Notes under the pieces: model-generated
The model's input: the letters and a program-made list of their open reading frames with translations, nothing else
What the model was told of the DNA's origin: nothing
Databases searched by the model: none
Translations under genes and position numbers: made by a program
Assembly: GCA_019359725.1 (NCBI GenBank)
Contig: JAHHGR010000022.1
Location: 1-57,920 of the forward strand
Direction: 5' to 3'
Source of the DNA: Aphanocapsa lilacina HA4352-LM1
GTDB taxonomy: Bacteria > Cyanobacteriota > Cyanobacteriia > Gloeobacterales > Gloeobacteraceae
DNA length: 57,920 nt
Part shown: positions 43,272-51,168 of the stretch, in pieces
Layout of the letters: the number at the start of each line of letters is the position of its first letter
How positions within the stretch are numbered: position 1 is the first letter of the stretch

Positions 43272-44330
43272 TTGCAGGACATTGCCACTACTGAGGATCT
43301 TTCCCGGCGCCGGCGCCGGATGACACCGGTCGAGCGCTGGGGGCGGCGCATCGCCCTATTTGCCGTTCTGGCGGGGGTGGCGGGGACCGCGGCGGTGGTG
43401 GCTTTTCCGGGGCTGCGCCCTAGTTTTTTGGCCTTCGCTCCAAGTGCACCGCTCGACGAGCAGGTGCTCCCCGAGGCGATCGTCACCCCCGACCTGCTGC
43501 CCCTGCCCGAACTGGACAAGCGCGAGCGCCTCGAAAGCCTGGAATCGGCGATGGTCAAACTTACCGAACAACCTCGGTTGCGAGCCGGTTTTTTGTTCGT
43601 AGAACCCGCCAGCGGTCGCTACGTGGCGATGGCGGACACCGAGAGCTTCAGCGCCGCGAGCGTCATCAAAGTGCCGGTGCTGGTCGAATTTTTGCGCCAG
43701 GTCGATAGCGGTCGGCTCAAGCTCGACGACACGCTCACCCTGCGGCAGGAGCACAAAGGCGGCGGCTCCGGTTGGATGCAGTACATGCCCAACGGCAAGC
43801 GCATGAGCGCGTACAACGTCGCCCGATTGATGATCGTGCGCAGCGACAACACCGCCACCAACATGATCATCGACCTGGTGGGCGGGGCCGACTATCTCAA
43901 CGCGCAATTCGGCCGCTGGGGCCTGCGCACCACCCGCATCAACGCGCCGCTGCCGGATCTCGAAGGCACCAACACCACCAGCCCGGTGGACATGGCGCTG
44001 TTGCTCACCGAGCTGGAGCGGGGCCGGTTGGTCTCCACCCGGATGCGCACCCAGGGCTACGAACTGATGGGCCGTACCCGCACCGGGTCGCTGTTGCCGG
44101 TGGGTCTGGGCCCGGGGGCCAAGATCCTGCACAAGACCGGCGACATCGGCAAGATGGTCGGTGACGCCGCCGTGGTCACCATGCCCGACGGGCGGCGCTA
44201 CGTGGCGGTAGCCCTGGTGGAGCGCCCCCACAACGATCGGCGCGCCAACCAGCTCATCGCCAAGCTCTCGCAGAAGTTCTACTACGTGTTTCTGGCCCCT
44301 CCGGCTCAGGTGGTGTCGGACAGAACGTGA
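43272..44330 (+). CDS. Class A beta-lactamase-fold serine hydrolase
   Basis: About 352 residues. An N-terminal TM anchor (RRIALFAVLAGVAGTAAVVA) is followed by a periplasmic domain with the serine-hydrolase motifs: SVIK (SxxK), SDNT (SDN) and HKTGD (KTG). The region expected to carry the class A Glu166 motif reads DLEGTNTTSPVD, which lacks a clear ExxLN. That makes true beta-lactamase activity doubtful, and a peptidoglycan-related role is likelier. The start is uncertain: TTG 43272 or ATG 43320. It lies about 95 bp after the SpoIID-domain gene, on the same strand. Confidence 0.82.
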   Translation: MQDIATTEDLSRRRRRMTPVERWGRRIALFAVLAGVAGTAAVVAFPGLRPSFLAFAPSAPLDEQVLPEAIVTPDLLPLPELDKRERLESLESAMVKLTEQPRLRAGFLFVEPASGRYVAMADTESFSAASVIKVPVLVEFLRQVDSGRLKLDDTLTLRQEHKGGGSGWMQYMPNGKRMSAYNVARLMIVRSDNTATNMIIDLVGGADYLNAQFGRWGLRTTRINAPLPDLEGTNTTSPVDMALLLTELERGRLVSTRMRTQGYELMGRTRTGSLLPVGLGPGAKILHKTGDIGKMVGDAAVVTMPDGRRYVAVALVERPHNDRRANQLIAKLSQKFYYVFLAPPAQVVSDRT

Positions 44331-44450
44331 GATCTGTCCTGACGCGGAATCGCGAAGCAGAAAGCCACTGTTAATATGTGCGAGAATCCCTATCCCCGGC
44401 CTTGCTGGGATCGCGGGGATCACCGTTTGCGATACCGGGAGGCCGATACC

Positions 44451-46700
44451 GTGGAAGCCGCATTGCATTCATTTTTATATTTTGCCGCTGCGACCGCCCA
44501 GAGCGGTCCGATCAAGCCCCTGGGCCACCACGAGGTGCTGCTGCTGTTGTTGCAACTGGCCTTGTTGCTGTTTGCGGCGCGGGGCCTGGGCGAACTGATG
44601 CGCCGCATCGATTTGCCGCCGGTGGTGGGCGAATTGCTCGCGGGGGTCGTACTCGGGCCGTCGGTCTTCGGCTTTCTGCTGCCGGCACTCCAGTCAGAAA
44701 TCTTTCCCAAAAGCCAGATCCAGTCGGATCTCATCTCGGTCGTCTCCTGGCTGGGGGTGCTGTTTTTGTTGATTGCCACGGGGCTTGAGACCGATCTCAA
44801 CTTGATTGTGAGCAAAGGCAAGACAGCGCTACTCATCTCCTTGGGGGGAATCATCGTCCCCTTTGCCACCGGCTTCGGCCTCGGCATGCTACTGCCGGAG
44901 AATTTTCTGGCGCAGCCCTCCGAGCGGTTCGTCTTCAGCCTGTTTATTGCCACGGCGATGAGCATCTCGGCCATTCCGGTGATCGCCAAGGTACTGATGG
45001 ATCTCAAGCTCATCCGCCGCGACATCGGCCAGGTGACGCTCGCGGCGGGCATGACCGACGATACGATCGGCTGGATTTTGCTCTCCGTGGTGGCGGGTCT
45101 GGCCAGCAGCGGCAAGCTCGACCTCACCGCCGCCTTGAGTTCGATTGGGGGGGCAGTAATCTTCCTGGGCGTCTCATTTACGATCGGCCGCACCCTGGTG
45201 GCTCAGCTGTTGCGGCTGGTGGACGATTGGATTGGCGGGGTGCCTGCTCAGCTCACGATCGTGCTGGTCGTCGCCCTCGCGACGGCGGCCCTCACCCACC
45301 AGCTGGGCATCGAAGCGGCCCTCGGCGCCTTTGTCACCGGCATCCTGGTCGGTCAGGCGCCGCGCTTCAGCCGTGAGGCCGGACACACCCTTGAAGTGTT
45401 CACCGCCGCATTTCTCGCACCCATCTTCTTCGCGGTCGCTGGTTTAAAAGTAAACCTGCTTCAGCTTCTTGAACCGCAGACGCTGCTGATTGGCTTGTTG
45501 GTGCTGTTTATCGCTTGCTTCGGCAAGTTTGTAGGCGTCTATATCGGCGCGCGCGTGGGCGGGCTGGGTCACTGGGAGGGGCTGGCCCTCGGTTCCGGCA
45601 TGAATGCCCGGGGGGCGATGGAGATCATCGTCGCCACCATCGGTCTGTCGCTGGGCGTTCTCAACCAGCAGATGTATTCGATCATCGTGATGGTGGCGAT
45701 TGTCACCTCGCTGATGGCACCGCCCCTGCTGCGTTGGACGCTCTCGAAGGTCAAGATGGGCGACGAGGAAGCCCGCCGTTTGCAGACGGAGGAGATGGCG
45801 AGCCGCAGTTTTGTCAAAAGCATCCGTCGGGTGCTGTTGCCCACCCGCGGCGGCGCCAATGTGCAGCTTGCGGCCCAACTGGTGAGCCACATGGCCCAAC
45901 AGAATGAGCTTGAAGTGACCGCCCTTTTCGCCGAGTGCGGGGATCGGCCTGTGGGGGGCAAAAGCCGCGCCGCCGTCGCCGCTCCGGAGTCGAGTGCCGA
46001 GACCGCCTTTGCGGCGGTGGCCGACGAGATGAGCCTGCCCAAGGCGCTACAGACGCGGGTCGAATCGGGCCGCGACCCGGCCGAGGTGATCCTGCGCGAG
46101 GCGGCCAAAGGCTACAACCTGCTGGTGATGGGGGCCACCGAGCAACGCTTCGCCGACGGCACGCTCTTTAACTCGATCGTGGACCGGGTGGTGCAGGAAG
46201 CCACCTGCGCAACGATGGTGGTCAAATCTCACCTGCCGCGGCCGGAAGGAGAGCACTGCACCATTGCCCTGCAGGAGATCCGCCACATCCTGGTGCCCAC
46301 GATCGGCACCGAGTACAGCAAACACGCGGTCGAGGTGGCAAGCACCATCGCCGCCCAGACGCAAGCGCTCGTCACACTGGTGCACGTGGTCAACCTGCCG
46401 CAGTTCGACGATTTTTATGTCGATCAGGACAACATGAGCATCGCCCTCGACATCGCCCAGCAAATTGTCGATCAGCAGGCCGACATCGGCCGTGGCCTCG
46501 GTGCCCAGGTGAATACGGCGGTGCTCACCGGCAATAGCCCCGAAAAAGAGATCCTGAACTTCGCCCGCAGCGAAGGGGTGGATCTGATTATCCTGGGCAG
46601 CAACATCCGGCCGATCTCGGGGCGGGTCTTCTTCGGCCACCGCGTCGATACCCTCTTGCGCCAGGCCAGCTGCCCGGTGGCAGTAGTCAGTTCCAGCTAA
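44451..46700 (+). CDS. CPA2 cation/proton antiporter with two USP domains
   Basis: About 749 residues. The first 400 form a Na+/H+-exchanger-like membrane domain with about 12 hydrophobic segments (PPVVGELLAGVVLGPSVFGF, FVFSLFIATAMSISAIPVIA and AAGMTDDTIGWILLS). The C-terminal part has two universal-stress-protein domains (about 455-590 and 605-745; RHILVPTIGTEYSKHAVEVA, GVDLIILGSNIRP). Gloeobacter- and cyanobacteria-type NapA/KefB antiporters share this layout. The GTG at 44451 is set by GGGAGG eight bases upstream; an ATG at 44376 also lies in frame. USP domains may let a nucleotide regulate transport. Confidence 0.9.
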   Translation: MEAALHSFLYFAAATAQSGPIKPLGHHEVLLLLLQLALLLFAARGLGELMRRIDLPPVVGELLAGVVLGPSVFGFLLPALQSEIFPKSQIQSDLISVVSWLGVLFLLIATGLETDLNLIVSKGKTALLISLGGIIVPFATGFGLGMLLPENFLAQPSERFVFSLFIATAMSISAIPVIAKVLMDLKLIRRDIGQVTLAAGMTDDTIGWILLSVVAGLASSGKLDLTAALSSIGGAVIFLGVSFTIGRTLVAQLLRLVDDWIGGVPAQLTIVLVVALATAALTHQLGIEAALGAFVTGILVGQAPRFSREAGHTLEVFTAAFLAPIFFAVAGLKVNLLQLLEPQTLLIGLLVLFIACFGKFVGVYIGARVGGLGHWEGLALGSGMNARGAMEIIVATIGLSLGVLNQQMYSIIVMVAIVTSLMAPPLLRWTLSKVKMGDEEARRLQTEEMASRSFVKSIRRVLLPTRGGANVQLAAQLVSHMAQQNELEVTALFAECGDRPVGGKSRAAVAAPESSAETAFAAVADEMSLPKALQTRVESGRDPAEVILREAAKGYNLLVMGATEQRFADGTLFNSIVDRVVQEATCATMVVKSHLPRPEGEHCTIALQEIRHILVPTIGTEYSKHAVEVASTIAAQTQALVTLVHVVNLPQFDDFYVDQDNMSIALDIAQQIVDQQADIGRGLGAQVNTAVLTGNSPEKEILNFARSEGVDLIILGSNIRPISGRVFFGHRVDTLLRQASCPVAVVSSS

Positions 46701-47009
46701 ACTTATGCGTCGGCAATAGTTCCCTAAGCTTGGGATCGGACAGTTAAAGGTCGCACCGGCTCAATAGTCAGAATACCGACACCGTTCAAAGCGGCTTCTG
46801 AGAAGTCCTCCGGGTTCCTCGGTTCTTTGCTTTCGCGCAAAGTGCCCCAGGTGGCCTACGTCACGATCCGCGAAATTCAGTACACCCTCAAAGTGCTCGA
46901 AGGGGCCTACCCGTCCGACAAGTTGCTCATCAAGGCAAAGGCGCTTTCCGGCAGGCTCATCTCCCCTGCCCCGGCCGTACAGTAGGTAAGGACACAATTC
47001 GGTTCTCCC
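46701..47009. other. Intergenic region before hisZ, with a possible short frame
   Basis: 309 bp. The plus-strand frame 46728-46985 is open for 85 codons but has no ATG. Its last part reads like protein (VPQVAYVTIREIQYTLKVLE). TTG 46827 or GTG 46842 or 46851 could start it. It may be a short gene, a gene remnant, or chance. See the separate finding. Confidence 0.35.
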
Positions 47010-48188
47010 ATGTACCAACCGCCGACCGGGGTGCGCGACTTGCTGCCCCTCGACGTCTCGCAAAAGCTCTGGATCGAACAGCGCCTGCAGCGGGTGTTCA
47101 CCCGCTGGGGCTACCAGCGCATCATCACTCCAACCCTCGAACGGATGGAGACATTGCAGGCGAGCGGTTCTATCGACCTGCAGGCGATCTTGCAGCTGCG
47201 CGACGCCGAGGGGGTATCGCTCGGCCTCAGGCCCGACCCGACGCCGTCGCTGGCGCGGGCGGTGGCCACGCGCCTTGCCGATGCGCCCTTGCCGGTGCGG
47301 CTCTCGTATCAGATGAACGTCTTTCGCAGCACCACGCAGCCCCAGGAGTTTTACCAGGCCGGGGTGGAACTGATCGGCGCGGGCGGGGTGCTCGCCGACG
47401 GCGAGGTGCTCCTGGTCCTCGCCGATTGCCTTGCGGAATTGGCCCCGCCGGACTGGACGCTGATTTTGGGCGCGGTCGCGTTTACCCGCTCGTGGCTTGC
47501 CCAGGTGGCGGAACCCGCCCGCCACCGGCTGCGCCGGGCGATGGCCGAACTCGACCGTGTGGCGATTCTTGCTGAAGCGGGCATCGACGAGGCGGTGCGA
47601 TCCCAGTTGCTGTTGTTGTTTGATCTGCGCGGCGAACCGGAGATAGTGCTCAGCAAGGCGTCCTCGCTGCCGATGAGCGACGCCCAGCGCGCGGAACTCG
47701 CCGAACTGGAGACGCTCACCGGCTGGCTGGGGGGCCGCTCGGTGCCGGTGGTGCTCGATTTGAGCCTGGTCGAAGCGTTCGATTACTACACGGGCCTCAT
47801 CTTCGAGGTGAGCGCCGGGGGGCGCCTGATCGGCCGCGGGGGCCGCTACGACCATCTGCTGGGTTCCTACGGCAAACCGGCGCCGGGGGCGGGATTTGCC
47901 CTGAACCTCGAAGCTTTGCAGCAGGTGCTCTTGCCCACCGGCAAACTGCCCGGCCGCACGGCGGGGGGTGGCTTTCTGGTGGTGCCCGACGGGCCGGCCG
48001 CCTGGGAGGCGGCCCTCGCCGAGGCGGATAAGCTGCGCCGCGCTCCCGGCGACCGGGTGGAAATCGAACTGTTGGGCCGCACCGGTGAGGAGGCAATTGC
48101 CTACGGTCGGGCTCTGGGTGCGGCCGCCGTGCGCTGGGTTCACGCCGACGGTAGTACCACCGATTGCGACCTTGCGGTCATCCAGTGA
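47010..48188 (+). CDS. hisZ: ATP phosphoribosyltransferase regulatory subunit HisZ
   Basis: HisZ is a histidyl-tRNA-synthetase-like protein that partners with short-form HisG in the first step of histidine synthesis. The 392-residue protein opens with YQPPTGVRDLLPLDVSQKLW. The class II core includes LRPDPTPSLARAVATRLA and LSYQMNVFRSTTQPQEFYQA. Near residue 250, FDYYTGLIFEV and IGRGGRYDHLLGSYG match the HisS-like histidine-binding segment. The anticodon-binding domain is absent or very short, as in HisZ. hisG is not in the window. An upstream open frame of unclear status ends 25 bp before the ATG. Confidence 0.9.
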   Translation: MYQPPTGVRDLLPLDVSQKLWIEQRLQRVFTRWGYQRIITPTLERMETLQASGSIDLQAILQLRDAEGVSLGLRPDPTPSLARAVATRLADAPLPVRLSYQMNVFRSTTQPQEFYQAGVELIGAGGVLADGEVLLVLADCLAELAPPDWTLILGAVAFTRSWLAQVAEPARHRLRRAMAELDRVAILAEAGIDEAVRSQLLLLFDLRGEPEIVLSKASSLPMSDAQRAELAELETLTGWLGGRSVPVVLDLSLVEAFDYYTGLIFEVSAGGRLIGRGGRYDHLLGSYGKPAPGAGFALNLEALQQVLLPTGKLPGRTAGGGFLVVPDGPAAWEAALAEADKLRRAPGDRVEIELLGRTGEEAIAYGRALGAAAVRWVHADGSTTDCDLAVIQ

Positions 48189-48270
48189 CGCCTGCCACCC
48201 ACAAAACTGAAAAAATACGAACCGACAATGGGGTCTAACGCGCTTTTGGTGATCCAGGAAAATACTTACC

Positions 48271-49494
48271 ATGACTGACCGCCGCTATGATGTCGTACTT
48301 TATGGAGCTACCGGCTTCGTCGGCCGACAGACAGCACAGTACTTTGCTCAACACACTCGCCCCGATGCGGTCCATTGGGCAATCGCGGGCCGGAATCGAC
48401 AAAAACTCGAATCGCTCAAGGCTCAGCTCGGCACCAATGTGAATGTCCTGGTCGCTGACAGCACCGACCAGCCTGCCCTCGATGCCATCGCAGCCCAGAC
48501 CCGCGTCATTTTAAACACAGCAGGGCCTTTTGCCCTCTACGGAGATGCTATCGTCGATGCTTGCGTTCGGTTGCGAACGCATTATGTCGATATCACCGGC
48601 GAAACCCCCTGGGTGAGAGATCTTATCGACCGCTATCACGAGCGGGCCGCATCGGAGGGAACTCGGATCATTCCTTGCTGCGGGTTCGATTCAGTGCCGT
48701 CGGATCTGGGCAGTTACCTGATGGTTCGGCACCTGCAACGAGAATGGGGAGTGTCCTGCCGGGCGGTGAAGGCCTATTTTCAGATGTACGGCGGCTTGAA
48801 CGGCGGCACCCTCGCTTCTGGGCTCAATTTGTACGATTCCGGGCGGGCAACCCAGGTGAGTAATGTCTTTCTGCTGGATCCGCCGGGTGAACATTCCAGC
48901 AAGGAATTGGAGCGCAATCGGGACCCGGAGGCCCCCAAGTACGATGCCGGTGTGGATACCTGGGCTGGACCGTTCTTCATGGGCCTGGTGAACACTCGCG
49001 TCGTGCGCCGCAGCCACGCCCTCTACGACCAGTGGCAAGAGCCTTACGGTCCGCAATTCGTCTACCAGGAATATCTCAAGTTCGATCCACCGCTGGCGTG
49101 GCTACAGGCCACGGTTGTCACCGCCGGCACGGCCCTGTTTGCAGCAATCATGCAACAAGCCCCGCTGCGGCCGCTGCTGCAATCGCTGCTTCCCGAGCCC
49201 GGCAGTGGTCCCTCCGAGCAGACGATGAACGAGGGTTGGTTCCGCTGTGAACTTCTGGGAATCGCTGAGGACGGGCGCCGCGTGAAGGGACTTATCTATG
49301 ACCAGGGAGATCCAGGCAACCGTGCCACGGTCAAATTCCTGTGCGAGTCGGCTCTGAGCTTGGTCTTGAACACCGATGAGTTGCCGGGTGGACAACAGCG
49401 AGGCGGTGTCCTGACACCTGCAACCGGGCTTGGAGAAGTGCTGGCAGAACGGCTGCGCAGCGCAGGAATGACCCTGAAGGTGGGTGTCGTTTAG
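48271..49494 (+). CDS. Saccharopine dehydrogenase-like / trans-acting enoyl reductase family protein
   Basis: A 407-residue protein. The N-terminal Rossmann fold (DVVLYGATGFVGRQTAQYFA, then WAIAGRNRQKLESLKAQLG) is followed by RVILNTAGPFALYGDAIVDA and CCGFDSVPSDLGSYLMV. This pattern is shared with saccharopine dehydrogenase-like proteins and mycobacterial trans-acting enoyl reductases. It may reduce an enoyl intermediate in lipid or polyketide synthesis; the substrate is unknown. Composition looks slightly less GC-rich than its neighbours. A set of hairpins follows the stop. Confidence 0.85.
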   Translation: MTDRRYDVVLYGATGFVGRQTAQYFAQHTRPDAVHWAIAGRNRQKLESLKAQLGTNVNVLVADSTDQPALDAIAAQTRVILNTAGPFALYGDAIVDACVRLRTHYVDITGETPWVRDLIDRYHERAASEGTRIIPCCGFDSVPSDLGSYLMVRHLQREWGVSCRAVKAYFQMYGGLNGGTLASGLNLYDSGRATQVSNVFLLDPPGEHSSKELERNRDPEAPKYDAGVDTWAGPFFMGLVNTRVVRRSHALYDQWQEPYGPQFVYQEYLKFDPPLAWLQATVVTAGTALFAAIMQQAPLRPLLQSLLPEPGSGPSEQTMNEGWFRCELLGIAEDGRRVKGLIYDQGDPGNRATVKFLCESALSLVLNTDELPGGQQRGGVLTPATGLGEVLAERLRSAGMTLKVGVV

Positions 49495-49508
49495 GGCCAT
49501 CCATTTTG

Positions 49509-49630
49509 AGGGGTACTTGCGGTACCCCTACGGCATGCGCAGCGAGCTGTGCATTGAGGTGCCAAAAGTCTTATGGGCTAAGACTTTCGGCGGGAATCCG
49601 CCGAAAGCTTCCTGGTTGTTGCACCAACCA
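49509..49630. repeat. Cluster of four consecutive hairpins
   Basis: AGGGGTAC/GTACCCCT (49509-49529); AAAGTCTTA/TAAGACTTT (49565-49587); CTTTCGGCGG/CCGCCGAAAG (49584-49607); TGGTTG/CAACCA (49613-49630). The second and third share four bases, so they partly compete. They lie between the enoyl-reductase-like gene and the secreted hydrolase gene. They may be terminator, attenuator or mobile-element remnants. Confidence 0.6.
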
Positions 49631-49777
49631 AGAGCACCAAAACGTGACAAGCACTCCAGCAACTTGGTAATTCGACGTCTATCCCGATTGACGGGTGGTG
49701 GATAGACTGTTCCCACGGCCCTGCCCGATTCTACTGCGGGCTGCAGGGCTGCTGTCGGACTATCCAGGAGCTTGGCT

Positions 49778-50767
49778 ATGATCTCCAAATGGTTTGCGTT
49801 TGCCACTTGCCTGCTGAGCGGTCTGTTCAGCTTGACTGTGGCGGCTTCGGCCGACCCGGCGGTCTGCCCGGCAGGTACAAGGGCGAACATCACCTTCGCA
49901 AGCGGCAATCTGGCCTGTGCCATTGCCCCCTCGACTACCGATCCGGCCATTGCCGATCGGGTGAGCGGCCAGACCGGCTACGGCTACCACGCCGTGGCCT
50001 TGCCGACAAAGCTCGAAGACCTCAAAGGGGTGCTAGTTTTCCTGTTGGCAAGCAACAGCCGCCCCTACAATCCCATCAGCGGCAAATACATGAGCGCCAA
50101 TATCCTCGACGAAGGCGCCTCGGCAGGTTTGCTGGTCCTCCAGCTGGCCTACGCCAACTCGACGAGCATCGGCAGCCTGTGCGGCGAAGATCCCGACTGC
50201 TACGGCCCGGCCCGCCGCGAGGTGGTTTACGGCGAGGCGGTCTCGCCGGTGGTGGCAGTGGATTATCCCAATTCGCTAATCAACCGGCTCGAACGCCTAG
50301 TGGCCTACCTCAAGGTCAACCTGCCTCCGGAGGTGCGCCTGCCGGAAGCGATTGGCGGGAAGGTCATCGACTGGTCGAAATTGCTCCTGGGCGGCCACAG
50401 CCAGGGAGGCGGTCACGCGGGTCTATTGGCCCAAGCGTTTGGGGTGGCGAATGTCTGCTATCTCTCGTCGATCGTAGACGCGGTGGTCGACGGCGATGGG
50501 TACGCCTCCGCCTCCTGGATCACGACACCCTTTGTCACACCCGTTTCGGCGATGCGCGCCGTCGTGCACCAGATCGACACTCAGGCTCCTAAAATTCTGA
50601 CCAACTTTGCAACCCTTAGCCTTTCGGCTTCTGCAGGAACAACCGCCTCCGACAACGGCTATCTCACCCTTACAAACAAACCCATGGGTAGTTCCCACGG
50701 GGCGACCGCCAAAGATCCCCAGTACGCTGCTGAGCGGCGCTGGGCCTGTTATCAACCGGCGGGCTAA
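49778..50767 (+). CDS. Secreted alpha/beta-hydrolase-like protein
   Basis: About 329 residues with a signal peptide (ISKWFAFATCLLSGLFSLTV, cleavage near ASA). The nucleophile elbow is LLGGHSQGGGHAGLL; LASNSRPYNPISGKY upstream may be the oxyanion loop. Four cysteines are visible in the mature part. The substrate is unknown. The ATG at 49778 is preceded by AGGAG, which sets the start over the TTG at 49772. The 283-bp region upstream holds hairpins. Confidence 0.8.
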   Translation: MISKWFAFATCLLSGLFSLTVAASADPAVCPAGTRANITFASGNLACAIAPSTTDPAIADRVSGQTGYGYHAVALPTKLEDLKGVLVFLLASNSRPYNPISGKYMSANILDEGASAGLLVLQLAYANSTSIGSLCGEDPDCYGPARREVVYGEAVSPVVAVDYPNSLINRLERLVAYLKVNLPPEVRLPEAIGGKVIDWSKLLLGGHSQGGGHAGLLAQAFGVANVCYLSSIVDAVVDGDGYASASWITTPFVTPVSAMRAVVHQIDTQAPKILTNFATLSLSASAGTTASDNGYLTLTNKPMGSSHGATAKDPQYAAERRWACYQPAG

Positions 50768-50776
50768 TTCATCGGA

Positions 50777-51052
50777 TCAAAGCGCGTGCTGATAGAAGGC
50801 TTTCATGCGGGCAAGGGTCTGGTGATCAAGTTCGAGGGTGCCGCGCCGACAGGCCCGCATCCGATCGTCGATCAGGTGCCGCGCCTGCAGTCGGCTGAGC
50901 GACTCGAACTGCATCGTCTCTGCTTCGGTCTCGGTGACGACAAACAACATCCGCTGGGCGTAAAGGGTTGCAAATAGACCCTTCTTCGGTCCCAGGCTGC
51001 ATACCAGGAACATCAACCCGAAATGCGGATGTTGCAGGTACTGCTCGTTCAT
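50777..51052 (-). CDS. pipX: PII-interacting protein X, NtcA coactivator
   Basis: PipX binds NtcA to boost nitrogen-control transcription and is sequestered by PII at low 2-oxoglutarate. The 91-residue protein opens NEQYLQHPHFGLMFLVCSLG, with a Tudor-like domain including ATLYAQRMLFVVT and QFESLSRLQARHLIDDRMRA, then a helical tail. These match cyanobacterial PipX closely in length and motif order. The frame is open to 51157, but the ATG at 51052 matches the family start. It is divergent from uvrD/pcrA, with 116 bp between start codons. Confidence 0.9.
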   Translation of the reverse strand: MNEQYLQHPHFGLMFLVCSLGPKKGLFATLYAQRMLFVVTETEAETMQFESLSRLQARHLIDDRMRACRRGTLELDHQTLARMKAFYQHAL

Positions 51053-51168
51053 GACATTCCAGGTTGTGATGTATAAGACACTACTGCATCCCTTGGGCTT
51101 TGTCATCGGGTCCACCACCGGCAGCGAGTAGGATAGTGCAGAAAAGAAACGACACAAGAGGCGGCCCG

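Noticed and set aside
46761..48272. Long minus-strand open frame opposite hisZ
   Set aside because: The plus strand encodes a full HisZ with class II synthetase motifs; the minus frame has low-complexity, Arg/His-rich content typical of shadows.
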